A DNA stretch of 64,000 nucleotides, taken from assembly GCA_910588545.1 (NCBI GenBank), contig CAJUOU010000001.1, forward strand, positions 248,001 through 312,000, written 5' to 3'. This document shows, one piece after another, positions 51,333-60,594 of the stretch. The position numbers were made by a program, and so were the translations under genes. The notes under the pieces are model-generated. The model had not been told where the DNA came from. It saw only the letters and a program-made list of their open reading frames with translations, and did not search any database. Position 1 is the first letter of the stretch. Every line of letters starts with the position of its first letter. The DNA comes from an uncultured Christensenellaceae bacterium (GTDB lineage: Bacteria; Bacillota; Clostridia; Christensenellales; UBA3700).

Positions 51333-52757
51333 ATGGCTAAAAAAGTACAATTAACAGAAACTATACTTCGTGATGCTCATCAATCTCAAGCGGCTACTCG
51401 TATGAGACTTGACGAAATGTTGCCTGTTGCAAGCAAGCTTGACGAGGTAGGTTATTATAGTATAGAGTGTTGGGGAGGCGCGACTTTTGACTCTTGTTTG
51501 AGATTTTTGAACGAGGACCCTTGGGAAAGACTTAGAAAACTAAGAAAAGCAATGCCTAAAACAAAACTTCAAATGCTTCTTCGCGGACAAAACATTTTGG
51601 GATATAAGCATTATGCCGATGACGTTGTGGAAGAGTTTGTAAAAAAATCGATTCAAAACGGTATTAACGTTATAAGAATATTCGACGCACTTAACGATAC
51701 AAGAAATATGAAAGCTTGTATAGATGCTATTCTTAAATACAAAAACGAAGATAAAAGCGGTTTAGGTGTTGTATGTGAGGCAACTTTGTGCTATACAGTA
51801 AGTAAAGTTCATACACGTGAATATTTTGTAAACCTTGCAAAAGAGTTGGAAGGAATGGGTGCAGACGTAATCTGCTTGAAAGATATGGCAAACCTATTGT
51901 TGCCTTATGAAACTTATGAGCTTGTAAAAGCTTTGAAACAAGCGGTTAAATGTCCTATCCATTTGCATACTCACAACACTTCGGGTACAGGTAACATGAT
52001 TTATCTTAAGGCTATCGAGGCGGGTGTTGACATTGTTGATACAGCTTTGTCCCCTATGGGTAACGGTACTTCTCAACCTGCAACTGAGCCACTTATTGCT
52101 ACTTTGCAAGGTACAGAGTATGATACAGGCTTGGATTTGAGCTATGTTACTGAAATTGCAGAACACTTTAAAGGAGTGGCAGAAAGATTGACCAAGGACG
52201 GATATTTAAATAAAAAAGCTCTTCAAACAGATGTTAAAGGTCTTATTTATCAAGTACCGGGCGGTATGTTGTCAAACCTTATGAACCAATTAAAAGAGGC
52301 TAATGCAATGGATAAGTATGACGAAGTGCTTGCAGAAGTTCCAAAAGTAAGAGCAGACCTTGGATATCCTCCACTAGTTACACCGTCTTCACAAATCGTA
52401 GGCTCTCAAGCTGTGCTAAATGTATTGTCGGGCGAAAGATATAAAATGGTAACTAAGGAAGTTAAAGGTATTGTTCGTGGCGAATATGGCAAATTGCCTG
52501 TAGAGATTAAAGCAGATTTGGTTAAAAAGATTATCGGAGACGAGCCAAGGATAACTTGTCGTCCTGCAGATAATATCAAGCCTGAGCTTGAAAAATATCG
52601 TGAGGAAATTAAGGAATATATCGAGCAAGAGGAAGATGTTTTGTCTTATGCTTTGTTCCCTCAAGTTGCTTTGAAGTTCTTTAAATATCGTCAAGCTAAC
52701 AAAATGAATTTGGATAGCGAAATCGGTGATGTTGCTACAAAAATTCAACCTGTTTAA
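51333..52757 (+). CDS. oadA: Oxaloacetate decarboxylase alpha / pyruvate carboxylase carboxyltransferase subunit
   Basis: 474 residues, TIM-barrel carboxyltransferase: TETILRDAHQSQAATRM (metal-binding Asp), GGATFDSCLRFL, CLKDMANLL with the carbamylated-type Lys, and LHTHNTSG (His ligands). A C-terminal helical domain (from ~300) follows; it lacks the fused biotin domain, which is supplied by the separate carrier. It removes CO2 from oxaloacetate to biotin, giving pyruvate, or the reverse. Start follows AAGGAGGATTAAAA. Confidence 0.9.
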   Translation: MAKKVQLTETILRDAHQSQAATRMRLDEMLPVASKLDEVGYYSIECWGGATFDSCLRFLNEDPWERLRKLRKAMPKTKLQMLLRGQNILGYKHYADDVVEEFVKKSIQNGINVIRIFDALNDTRNMKACIDAILKYKNEDKSGLGVVCEATLCYTVSKVHTREYFVNLAKELEGMGADVICLKDMANLLLPYETYELVKALKQAVKCPIHLHTHNTSGTGNMIYLKAIEAGVDIVDTALSPMGNGTSQPATEPLIATLQGTEYDTGLDLSYVTEIAEHFKGVAERLTKDGYLNKKALQTDVKGLIYQVPGGMLSNLMNQLKEANAMDKYDEVLAEVPKVRADLGYPPLVTPSSQIVGSQAVLNVLSGERYKMVTKEVKGIVRGEYGKLPVEIKADLVKKIIGDEPRITCRPADNIKPELEKYREEIKEYIEQEEDVLSYALFPQVALKFFKYRQANKMNLDSEIGDVATKIQPV

Positions 52758-52768
52758 TAAACGTAACA

Positions 52769-52806
52769 AAAAAGCAAGTTGCTGACAAATGGCAACTTGC
52801 TTTTTA
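52769..52806 (+). terminator. Terminator of the decarboxylase operon
   Basis: Fourteen-bp stem AAAAAGCAAGTTGC... with GCAACTTGCTTTTT (52769-52782 with 52792-52805), 9-nt loop. Confidence 0.9.
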
Positions 52807-52964
52807 AATAGTTTTAATTGTATTATTTTTATACAGCTTTATAGCTATATTTCATATTAATTCATATCTAGTATTTTAAATCGATTTTTATTAATAATTT
52901 AGTCAAAATAAGCTTATTCAGCATATATACTATTTTAACGTTTTCATTTTACTGCAGTATAGTT

Positions 52965-53768
52965 TTATTTGGAATAATGTATCAAATCCGATTCTTGTGG
53001 CGGCTCTATATCTTCCTTTTCGCAGTAAGTTATAAATGACCTTGGTATTTCGATATATTTATCTACATTAAAACTTATAAAATTAATTCTTCTGTTATAT
53101 ACGGTATCTTTTTCTAAAGGTTCAAGAAGTCCGCTTGTTTCGTTCAATGATTCTCTATAATGAATACATACGGGATTTCTGTTTTTTACTGTTAGTTTGA
53201 TTTTTGTTTTGTTCGGGTTGAGCCAACTATTTTCTTTTATTATAGTTACCCCTTTTCCGTCATCGCATATATAACTGTTTTCGGTAATTTTGTTAAATAA
53301 AAGTTTATCTTTAACAAGCGAATCTTCATAAGTTCTCCAACATTGCTTGCTATAAGTATATTTATAGCTTTTATCGTGTCCTAAATCTACAATTATAAAT
53401 TTTTTAGGTTGAAATTTTTTCCAATATATACAAATTGGTTTTCCATTATTTTTTATATAATAAAAGCAAAGTGGTTTTTCCAACATAGTAGTTACTGCAC
53501 CAATAGCTATTACACTTATTATAGCAGTTAAAATCCATCTTAAATATTTAATATTAGTTGCTTTTTCCGCTAAAGGTGCTACAATAAATACAAAAAAAAC
53601 AAAAAGTGCTAAAACGGGTATTAATATAAGCAATCTTAACCATATCGGCTTGTAATCTTCGTAATAAGTACCGTAAAAATTTTCTGAATTATCATAACAT
53701 TCGTCAAGAATATAGTTGATATTTTTTAAACGCTTTGTTTTTTCCTCATTCGTTTCGTTGTTATTCAT
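52965..53768 (-). CDS. Unknown membrane protein, paralog of neighbour
   Basis: 267 residues from the ATG at 53768, which follows AAAGGAATG; the frame could extend to 53804. Cytoplasmic N-terminus with Lys/Glu, a helical hairpin of two TM (about 44-66 and 76-96), then a ~165-residue soluble domain: FYYIKNNGKPICIYWKK, KKFIIVDLGHDKSYKYTY, then ...VYNRRINFISFNVDKYIEIPRSFITYCEKEDIEPPQES. The gene at 53882-54718 has the same layout and matching C-terminus. Family unknown. Confidence 0.75.
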   Translation of the reverse strand: MNNNETNEEKTKRLKNINYILDECYDNSENFYGTYYEDYKPIWLRLLILIPVLALFVFFVFIVAPLAEKATNIKYLRWILTAIISVIAIGAVTTMLEKPLCFYYIKNNGKPICIYWKKFQPKKFIIVDLGHDKSYKYTYSKQCWRTYEDSLVKDKLLFNKITENSYICDDGKGVTIIKENSWLNPNKTKIKLTVKNRNPVCIHYRESLNETSGLLEPLEKDTVYNRRINFISFNVDKYIEIPRSFITYCEKEDIEPPQESDLIHYSK

Positions 53769-53881
53769 TTTTTTTACATTCCTTTTTAAATATAACTTTG
53801 ACAATATTGACTTTATCTATTAGTAGCATTATTTTTTGCAAATGATTTTAACTTGTTCTGGCATTTAAAAAAACAATAATA

Positions 53882-54718
53882 TCAGTCAACATAATGTAAG
53901 TATTCATTTTCTTCCGGTGGTTGAATATTATTTTTCTCGCAAAACGCTATAATCGATTTTGGTATTTCTACAAATCTATCTTTGTTGATTTCTATAAAAT
54001 CAATGCGTCTTACAATATTTCTATTTATAGTATTGTAACTTTTTTCGACCCTATCACTTAAGCGAGGCAAGCGATGTTCTATGCTTAAAGGGATGTCATT
54101 TTGCAATTTTAATGTTGTTTCGATATATTTTTTACCATAATCATAATTGTATGAATTTATAAGTTTTATACCGTCTTTTTTGTTTTTGATTACCAAATTG
54201 TTTTTTAAATGATTAAAATACAGTTTTCTGTTGCAAAGTAGGTCGACACTTTCATCCCAAATTTTGTGTTTCAAGTAATACTTAAGTTTTACATCTCCAA
54301 AGTTTATTATAAGTTCTTTTTTTCTGTTTTTATCCCAATAAATAGTAACTAGCTTGCCCTTATATTTGTAATAAAACATATTGTATTTTTTATGCTTTGT
54401 CAGTTGATAAATACCAAGATTCATTCCGCCGACGACCACTATAGGAAATAGTGCCGCAAAAATATTTGAGGATGTGCTGTAAGTAAAAGGTGCAAGAAAG
54501 AAAGTAACACCCAAAAAAGCAATGAGAAAAGGTAATCTCCAAATTAGCATTGTTTTTAGGGTAGTGTAATTGTCGTAAAATACACCGTAAAAACTGTTTA
54601 TACTTTTATAAGTACTTTTAATAAAGGTGTCGCAATCAAAATTTTCAATATTTCCGTTACTTGCATTAGCGTGAAATTCATTGTCGTTTTGCATTTGAGT
54701 ATCTTCATAAATGTTCAT
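53882..54718 (-). CDS. Unknown membrane protein, paralog of neighbour
   Basis: 278 residues. N-terminal ~55 polar residues, two TM helices (about 57-80 and 86-105), then a soluble domain with YYKYKGKLVTIYWDKNRKKELII and a conserved end RRIDFIEINKDRFVEIPKSI / AFCEKNNIQPPEENEYLHY that matches the downstream paralog (RRINFISFNVDKYIEIPRS). Tandem duplication is likely. 163 bases of DNA separate this gene from the start of the next rqcH... gene on its 5' side is only 46 bases away, so the three minus-strand genes may share a transcript from the rqcH promoter. Confidence 0.75.
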   Translation of the reverse strand: MNIYEDTQMQNDNEFHANASNGNIENFDCDTFIKSTYKSINSFYGVFYDNYTTLKTMLIWRLPFLIAFLGVTFFLAPFTYSTSSNIFAALFPIVVVGGMNLGIYQLTKHKKYNMFYYKYKGKLVTIYWDKNRKKELIINFGDVKLKYYLKHKIWDESVDLLCNRKLYFNHLKNNLVIKNKKDGIKLINSYNYDYGKKYIETTLKLQNDIPLSIEHRLPRLSDRVEKSYNTINRNIVRRIDFIEINKDRFVEIPKSIIAFCEKNNIQPPEENEYLHYVD

Positions 54719-54764
54719 ATTTATAAAACCATCCTTTAAAATATTATATTTACAATTAATTATA

Positions 54765-56486
54765 TTAATCTTTTATATATTCCTTATATTCGCAAGGTTT
54801 AACATAAGCTGTTTTTTGATTTGTATAAGTTACCATCCCCGGTTTGCCGTTGGGGTTGCGTTTGACAAATTTTTTTAGAGTATAGTCAACGGGTACCTTA
54901 TCGTTTTGATTTCCGTTTGAGTAAAACGCAGCAACTTGTGCGGCAAAGGTAATTACATTATCGGGGGGATTTTCGCCGTCAGTAAATATAACTGTATGCG
55001 AGCCATGATAATTTAAGGTGTGCAGCCAAATATCCCCTCCGTTTGCAGTTTTGAAAGTCAATTTGTCATTTTGAAAATTGTTTTTGCCAACCGCAATAAG
55101 AAAATTTTCGTACTCATACAAAATAGGGCTGCCTTCTTTTGCCGACTTAGGCATTTTGGTTTTCATTTTTTTAATTGCACCTATCTGATATAACTCTTGT
55201 TCGATTTGATACAAGTCCGCAGATAAATTGCAGTTAGTTAAAGTTTGTTCTACTGTATCGATATATTTCAAATCTTCTTCCGTTTCGTCAATTTGTTTAA
55301 GTATTATATCAAGTGTTCTTTTTAGTTTGTTATATTTTTTAAAATAATCTTGTGCAATCTTTGACGGAGAGTACTGTGGGGTTAGTTTGATTGTAATTTC
55401 GGGCATATCTTCATTGTAGTAATCCACACATTGTAGATATTCGTCACCTTTCTTAAGCTTGTATAAATTGGAAGTAATAAGTTCGCCGTATTTTTTATAC
55501 TCGTCCATTTTGTCACATTCATTCAATTTTTCATTTGCTTTTTGCAACTTTTTTTGATTACGATTTTTATATTTTTTTATCGCGTTAAAAAGGTGCTTTG
55601 CTTTTTCTCTATGCCTTTCGTCTATGTCTTTTTTAAGGGTTAACGCCTCTATTGCACAAGATAAATTATCGCATTTTTTAAAGGTCAAATTTTGTGAATT
55701 GTAGTTTGTTACAAAGTAATCCAAGCTATTTCCATCACTATCCGTACTTATACAAGGACTATACATGTCGCTGCCAAATATATTAAAAAATTTATTAATA
55801 TACAAAACAAGTTTGTCTACATTAAGTGGAATTGCGTTTTTGTCTATGCCTGCCTTGAAAATAATTTCTTCTGCGGTAATAAAGCTTAAACCGCTTATAC
55901 CATTACACAAATATTTTGCAAGGTCTCCGCCTTTAAAGTCATTAAGTAATTCGGTAATGCCGCTTTTGTTACTAGGTAGTAACTTAGTTTGTTCGGGCAT
56001 AGTGTATTTGCATGAGGGTAAAACACATCTTTTTGTTGCTGCGTCAAAAGATACTTGTTTTATTGCATCGGTTATAATAAAATTGCTGTTTAATAATAGT
56101 ACATTACTATATCTTCCCATCATTTCTGCAATCAAATGCAGTTTTACTATATCTTTCATTTCTGTTCTTGAAATTATTGCAATATCGAATATTCTGTCTT
56201 CGCCTAATATATTGATACTTTCTATTATGCCGGAAGTAAGATATTTCCTTAAATGCATACAAAAAGACGGAGCTGTTATAGGATTTTCCTTTTTAAAGCT
56301 CGTCAAATGTATCCTTGGATTTTGTGCATTGCAAGAAATAACCAAATTGTATTTTTGTCCTTTTGAGCGTATATTCAAAGTGATTTCGTCTTTTTCAGGT
56401 TGATAAATTTTTTCGATTTTCCCGCCTGCCAAAGTGAAATTCAGTTCCGCACTTAAGGCTTTTAGTGTTACCAAATCATTAGGCAT
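54765..56486 (-). CDS. rqcH: RqcH, ribosome quality control NFACT protein
   Basis: 573 residues. NFACT-N domain with the essential Asp97-Arg98 pair (GEDRIFDI), two helix-hairpin-helix elements (~180-230), a long coiled coil (~275-430, Lys/Glu/Asn rich), and the C-terminal NFACT-R domain with GGDIWLHTLNYHGSHTVI. RqcH binds stalled 50S subunits with tRNA-Ala and adds Ala tails to trapped peptides for degradation. ClpP/ClpX, encoded nearby, is the protease family that removes such products in Bacillus. The start follows AGGAGAAATATT. Confidence 0.93.
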   Translation of the reverse strand: MPNDLVTLKALSAELNFTLAGGKIEKIYQPEKDEITLNIRSKGQKYNLVISCNAQNPRIHLTSFKKENPITAPSFCMHLRKYLTSGIIESINILGEDRIFDIAIISRTEMKDIVKLHLIAEMMGRYSNVLLLNSNFIITDAIKQVSFDAATKRCVLPSCKYTMPEQTKLLPSNKSGITELLNDFKGGDLAKYLCNGISGLSFITAEEIIFKAGIDKNAIPLNVDKLVLYINKFFNIFGSDMYSPCISTDSDGNSLDYFVTNYNSQNLTFKKCDNLSCAIEALTLKKDIDERHREKAKHLFNAIKKYKNRNQKKLQKANEKLNECDKMDEYKKYGELITSNLYKLKKGDEYLQCVDYYNEDMPEITIKLTPQYSPSKIAQDYFKKYNKLKRTLDIILKQIDETEEDLKYIDTVEQTLTNCNLSADLYQIEQELYQIGAIKKMKTKMPKSAKEGSPILYEYENFLIAVGKNNFQNDKLTFKTANGGDIWLHTLNYHGSHTVIFTDGENPPDNVITFAAQVAAFYSNGNQNDKVPVDYTLKKFVKRNPNGKPGMVTYTNQKTAYVKPCEYKEYIKD

Positions 56487-56506
56487 AATATTTCTCCTAT
56501 GTCGCT

Positions 56507-56535
56507 ATTATACATTATTTTTTTTAAAATATCAA
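56507..56535 (-). promoter_or_regulatory. Promoter for rqcH
   Basis: On the minus strand: TTGATA (56530-56535), 17-bp spacer, TATAAT (56507-56512). Confidence 0.78.
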
Positions 56536-56562
56536 TAAATTTTGCAAAATCACTTTAAATTA

Positions 56563-56591
56563 TTGCAATTTAAAATAAAATATGCTAAGAT
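56563..56591 (+). promoter_or_regulatory. Promoter for tig
   Basis: TTGCAA (56563-56568), 17-bp spacer, TAAGAT (56586-56591). Confidence 0.65.
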
Positions 56592-56624
56592 ATATGCTAG
56601 TAGAAAAAATTAGGAGAAGTTGTG

Positions 56625-57911
56625 ATGAATTACAATAAAGAGATTTTAGAAAACAGTGAAATAAAATACGTGGTAGAGGCAGACAGCAGTGCTTGGCAAA
56701 ATGCTATCCGCGAGGCTTACAACAAAACAAAGCATAAATTTAATATCGAAGGTTTCCGTAAAGGTAAAGCTCCTATGTCGGTTATTACAAGAATGTATGG
56801 TGTAGGTGTATTTTTTGACGACGCTTTGGATATTATTTTGCAAAGCTTGTATACTGAACTTTTGGATAAGGAGACAGACCTTGTCCCTGTTGCAAGACCA
56901 AATGTAGATATCGTTGCTATTTCGGATAGCGAATTGAAAGTTGCGTTTACAGTTACCGTTACTCCTGAATTTACTTTGGGCGAGTATAAAGATTTAAAAT
57001 TAAAGAAAGTAAGCAGCAAAGTTACCGACGAAATGGTTGCGGAAGAAATTGCAAAAGCACAAGAAAAAGCAGGTGCTTGGGAAAATGTAACCGATAGAGC
57101 TTGCGAAAAATTCGATACAGTTGTTATCGATTATTCCGGTAGTGTTGATGGGGTTAAGTTTGAGGGCGGTACGGCCGAAAAACAAAATCTTGAGTTGGGC
57201 TCGGGTATGTTTATTCCTGGATTTGAAGAACAAGTCGAGGGTATGAAGATTGGCGAGGAAAAAGATATAAAAGTAAAATTCCCTGAAGAGTATGGCGCTG
57301 AAAATTTAGCAGGTAAAGATGCTGTGTTTGCTATCAAATTGCACGAGATTAAAAAGAAAGTATTGCCGGAAGTTAATGATGAGTTTGCAAAAGATGTAAG
57401 CGAGTTCGATACAGTTGAAGAATACAAAAAAGATATAAAAGCTAAATTGAAAAAAACTGCAGAAGAAAAAGCAAATCGTGAAATGGAAAATGCTTTGCTT
57501 GACAAAATTGCAGAGAATACCGAAATCAAAATTCCTGATGCTATGATTGAAGAGCAAATTGAGGAAATGATTCAAGAATTTGAGTATAGAATTGCATATC
57601 AAGGTATGAAACCGGAAGACTACTACAAATACACCAATTCTTCAAGAGATGAGTTGAGATTGCGTTATAATGAGCAAGCTCAAAAACAAGTTAAAATGAG
57701 ATTGGTAATGGATGCAATCATCAAAGCTGAGAATATTAAGGCAGAAGAGTCTGAAATAGAGGCTAAAATTGCGGATTTTGCAAAGGGTGCAAACAAGAGT
57801 GTTGAAGAGTTTAAAAAGACTATGCATCCGGAGCAAGCTAGATACATCGAAAATGATATCATAACAAATAAAATGATAGATTTCTTGATGGCAAACAATA
57901 AATTTGCTTAA
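56625..57911 (+). CDS. tig: Trigger factor
   Basis: 428 residues. N-terminal ribosome-binding domain with GFRKGKAPMSVI (the GFRxGKxP signature, ~43-54), middle FKBP-like prolyl isomerase domain (~150-240, DTVVIDYSGSVDGVKFEGG), and a C-terminal helical chaperone domain. It folds nascent chains at the ribosome exit. GTG at 56622 is also in frame, but ATG at 56625 is 8 bases from the TAGGAG site. It is followed by clpP and clpX, the usual trio. Confidence 0.96.
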   Translation: MNYNKEILENSEIKYVVEADSSAWQNAIREAYNKTKHKFNIEGFRKGKAPMSVITRMYGVGVFFDDALDIILQSLYTELLDKETDLVPVARPNVDIVAISDSELKVAFTVTVTPEFTLGEYKDLKLKKVSSKVTDEMVAEEIAKAQEKAGAWENVTDRACEKFDTVVIDYSGSVDGVKFEGGTAEKQNLELGSGMFIPGFEEQVEGMKIGEEKDIKVKFPEEYGAENLAGKDAVFAIKLHEIKKKVLPEVNDEFAKDVSEFDTVEEYKKDIKAKLKKTAEEKANREMENALLDKIAENTEIKIPDAMIEEQIEEMIQEFEYRIAYQGMKPEDYYKYTNSSRDELRLRYNEQAQKQVKMRLVMDAIIKAENIKAEESEIEAKIADFAKGANKSVEEFKKTMHPEQARYIENDIITNKMIDFLMANNKFA

Positions 57912-57949
57912 TATTGAAATTTACAAGTTATTTACGGATAACCACAATT

Positions 57950-58004
57950 ACTCAGCAAGGATAGGAAAATTTTGATTTTATAGAATATCTTTGCTGAGTT
58001 TTTT
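57950..58004 (+). terminator. Terminator of tig
   Basis: Stem ACTCAGCAAGGATA / TATCTTTGCTGAGT (57950-57963 with 57986-57999, one G-T), 22-nt loop, T-run. Confidence 0.82.
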
Positions 58005-58364
58005 CTTTATTATGATTTGTCATATTTTGTAGATTTTTACCGATTATACCAATTATCAACTTATATTACACAAGTTTTGCAATAAACAGACAAAAAAATA
58101 AGAATATTCATATTTTTGTGCTGTATATTTGATTTGTAAATGTCAATTATAAAAAGGTAAAAAGTCATTTGTATTATATATGACAAAATAAAACAATTTT
58201 GTATAAATAATAGGCAATTTGTTGAATAGAATGTACTAAATGGTGTGTTTAAGAATTTGTATGCAGTGTTAAATTTTATTTTATGGTATATGGTTATTAA
58301 ACAATGCAATTTAAGGCATAATTAATAAGTTGCTGTTTTACTGAATTTACTTGGGAGGTTGTTT
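58005..58364. other. Intergenic region upstream of clpP
   Basis: About 360 AT-rich bases without ORFs. I could not pick a convincing sigma-A promoter or CtsR operator for clpP; a CtsR box (GGTCAAA repeats) is not seen. Confidence 0.45.
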
Positions 58365-58949
58365 ATGAATTTGGTACCTATGGTTATGGAGCAAACAGAT
58401 AGAGGCGAACGTTCTTACGATATTTACTCGAGATTACTTGAAGATAGAATAATTTTTATTACGGGAGAGATTACCGATGCTACTGCGGATATAGTTGTTG
58501 CACAATTAATTTATCTTGAAGGTAAAGACCCTAAAAAGGATATAAACATTTATATCAACAGCCCCGGCGGAAGTGTTTCCGCAGGTATGGCAATTTACGA
58601 TACAATGAATTATATCAAATGCGATATCTGCACGATTTGTATAGGTTTGGCAGCGTCAATGGGGGCATTTTTGCTAAGTTCGGGTACAAAAGGAAAAAGA
58701 TTTTCATTGCCTAATTCCGAAATTATGATACATCAACCTTTAGGCGGCGCTCAAGGTCAGGCAACAGATATTGCTATTCATGCAGAACAAATTTTAAAGA
58801 TAAAAGAAAAACTAAACAAAATTTTGGCTAAAAATACAGGAAAAGACTATCAAACTATAGTAAAAGATACGGACAGAGACAATTTTATGAGTGCAGAACA
58901 AGCTCTTGACTATGGTCTTATTGACAAAATTTACGAGAAAAGAGCTTGA
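58365..58949 (+). CDS. clpP: ATP-dependent Clp protease proteolytic subunit
   Basis: 194 residues. Catalytic triad: Ser in GLAASMGAF (~residue 96), His in MIHQPLGG (~121), Asp in DTDRDNFMS (~170). It forms the tetradecameric peptidase chamber used with ClpX. The in-frame TTG at 58359 is rejected; ATG at 58365 follows GGGAGGTTGTTT. 10 bases separate it from clpX. Confidence 0.96.
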   Translation: MNLVPMVMEQTDRGERSYDIYSRLLEDRIIFITGEITDATADIVVAQLIYLEGKDPKKDINIYINSPGGSVSAGMAIYDTMNYIKCDICTICIGLAASMGAFLLSSGTKGKRFSLPNSEIMIHQPLGGAQGQATDIAIHAEQILKIKEKLNKILAKNTGKDYQTIVKDTDRDNFMSAEQALDYGLIDKIYEKRA

Positions 58950-58959
58950 TAGGAGTTTT

Positions 58960-60189
58960 ATGAAGAGAGATTTTGAAAATAGATGTTCGTTTTGCGGTAG
59001 GTCAGAAAACGAAGTAAAAGAAATGATTTCCAATCCAAACGGATTATTTATCTGCAACTATTGCGTGGATATCTGTAACGATATTTTGGAAGAGCGAAAA
59101 ACATGCGATACTGCTGTAGGAAATTCTTTTACTTTGCTTACTCCGCAGGAAATAAAAAGCAAGCTGGACGAGTATATAGTAGGACAGGAAACTGCAAAAA
59201 AAGTATTGTCGGTTGCTGTTTACAACCATTATAAGCGTATAGCAAACAATGTTGAGGACGATGTTTGCTTGGAAAAAAGTAATGTTTTGGTATTGGGGCC
59301 TACAGGCAGCGGAAAAACTTTGCTTGCAAAAACTTTGGCTAAGATTTTAAATGTGCCTTTTGCTGTGGCAGATGCAACTGCATTGACCGAGGCAGGTTAT
59401 GTTGGCGAAGATGTGGAAAATATATTGTTAAAGCTTATTCAAGCCGCTGATTTTGACATCAAAAGAGCGGAAATCGGCATAATTTATATCGACGAGATTG
59501 ATAAAATTGCAAGAAAAGGCGAAAATGTTTCTATAACTCGTGATGTTTCGGGCGAGGGGGTGCAACAAGCTTTATTGAAAATTATTGAGTCAACTGTTGC
59601 AAATGTTCCGCCACAAGGCGGCAGAAAACATCCTCAACAGGAAACAATCCCTATAGACACTACAAACATTTTGTTTATTTGCGGCGGCGCTTTTGTTGGA
59701 TTGGATAAAATTATCGATAAACGAAAAGACACCTCGTCTTTAGGCTTTGGCAGTGACATCAAAAAGTCGGATAACGATTATAGCAAATTAATCGAAGATT
59801 TAAAGCCGGACGATTTGGTAAAGTTCGGTTTGATACCTGAGTTTGTAGGTAGAATACCTGTGGTTGTTGGCTTGAACGGCTTAGACGAAGAGGCTTTGGG
59901 TAAAATATTGGTAGAGCCTAAAAATGCAGTGCTAAAGCAATACAAAAAAATGTTCGATATTGACAATGTAGAGCTTGAGTTTACTGACGATGCAATAAAA
60001 TCTATTGCAAAACTAGCAATAAATTTAAAAACAGGCGCACGTGGTTTAAAATCGATAGTGGAAATGAATTTGCTTGATTTAATGTATTCTGTTCCATCGG
60101 ATAAAAGCATTAAAAAAATTATTATTAATGCAGACTGTATAGAGAAAAAAGCTAATCCAATAATAATTAAACACGAAAATATAGCATAA
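58960..60189 (+). CDS. clpX: ATP-dependent Clp protease ATPase subunit ClpX
   Basis: 409 residues. N-terminal zinc-binding domain CSFCGRSE...CNYCVDIC, then Walker A GPTGSGKTL (~112-120), Walker B IIYIDEIDK, arginine finger region and ClpP-docking loop with the IGF-type motif (here GLIPEFVGR). It unfolds and feeds substrates into ClpP. The in-frame ATG at 58891 inside clpP is rejected because TAGGAGTTTT precedes 58960. Ends at a strong terminator. Confidence 0.96.
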   Translation: MKRDFENRCSFCGRSENEVKEMISNPNGLFICNYCVDICNDILEERKTCDTAVGNSFTLLTPQEIKSKLDEYIVGQETAKKVLSVAVYNHYKRIANNVEDDVCLEKSNVLVLGPTGSGKTLLAKTLAKILNVPFAVADATALTEAGYVGEDVENILLKLIQAADFDIKRAEIGIIYIDEIDKIARKGENVSITRDVSGEGVQQALLKIIESTVANVPPQGGRKHPQQETIPIDTTNILFICGGAFVGLDKIIDKRKDTSSLGFGSDIKKSDNDYSKLIEDLKPDDLVKFGLIPEFVGRIPVVVGLNGLDEEALGKILVEPKNAVLKQYKKMFDIDNVELEFTDDAIKSIAKLAINLKTGARGLKSIVEMNLLDLMYSVPSDKSIKKIIINADCIEKKANPIIIKHENIA

Positions 60190-60190
60190 C

Positions 60191-60218
60191 AAAAACGCAC
60201 TTAATGGTGCGTTTTTTT
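60191..60218 (+). terminator. Terminator of clpPX
   Basis: Ten-bp stem AAAAACGCAC / GTGCGTTTTT (60191-60200 with 60207-60216), 6-nt loop, T-run. Confidence 0.9.
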
Positions 60219-60465
60219 AATTTGTATTGTTATTTTATGCATTTTATTTTTTAAAATTTCCATTGGACTTAGGTTTGTATTACCTTTTGAAAATCGGGGG
60301 TAATGTGCCAAATTAATAAAATGTTTATATTTTAAAATGAGGTTAAATTAAAACAACTTTTCTTTGAGAGTTTAGCGATTAATTGGCTAATTTTGGCAAT
60401 TTAGAATTAAATTGTTGTTGTATAATGTAAAATTTTTATATTTTATTAAAATGTATAAAAAACAT
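60219..60465. other. Intergenic region before rpsB
   Basis: No ORF seen. Includes one copy of the dispersed motif (GAAAATCGG, 60289-60297) and an imperfect palindrome TTAGCGATTAATTGGCTAA near 60372-60390. Confidence 0.45.
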
Positions 60466-60494
60466 TTGCCATATTATTTTATATATGCTATAAT
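60466..60494 (+). promoter_or_regulatory. Promoter for rpsB-tsf
   Basis: TTGCCA (60466-60471), 17-bp spacer, TATAAT (60489-60494). Confidence 0.82.
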
Positions 60495-60499
60495 TGCAA

Positions 60500-60594
60500 T
60501 AGCCAAAAAACACTTAATGCTGAAACTTGTTCTCTGTGCCGAAAGGTTAGGACGGTTTGGGAGGCATAAGGATGAAAAACAGGAGGATTATAAA
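60500..60594 (+). promoter_or_regulatory. rpsB 5' leader, possible S2 autoregulatory RNA
   Basis: About 95 nt of leader, richer in G/C than its surroundings, with TGCCGAAA...TTTGGGAGGCA (about 60538-60566) able to form an interrupted hairpin. Ribosomal protein S2 represses its own operon in other bacteria, so a leader target is plausible; I could not match it to a named motif. Confidence 0.4.
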
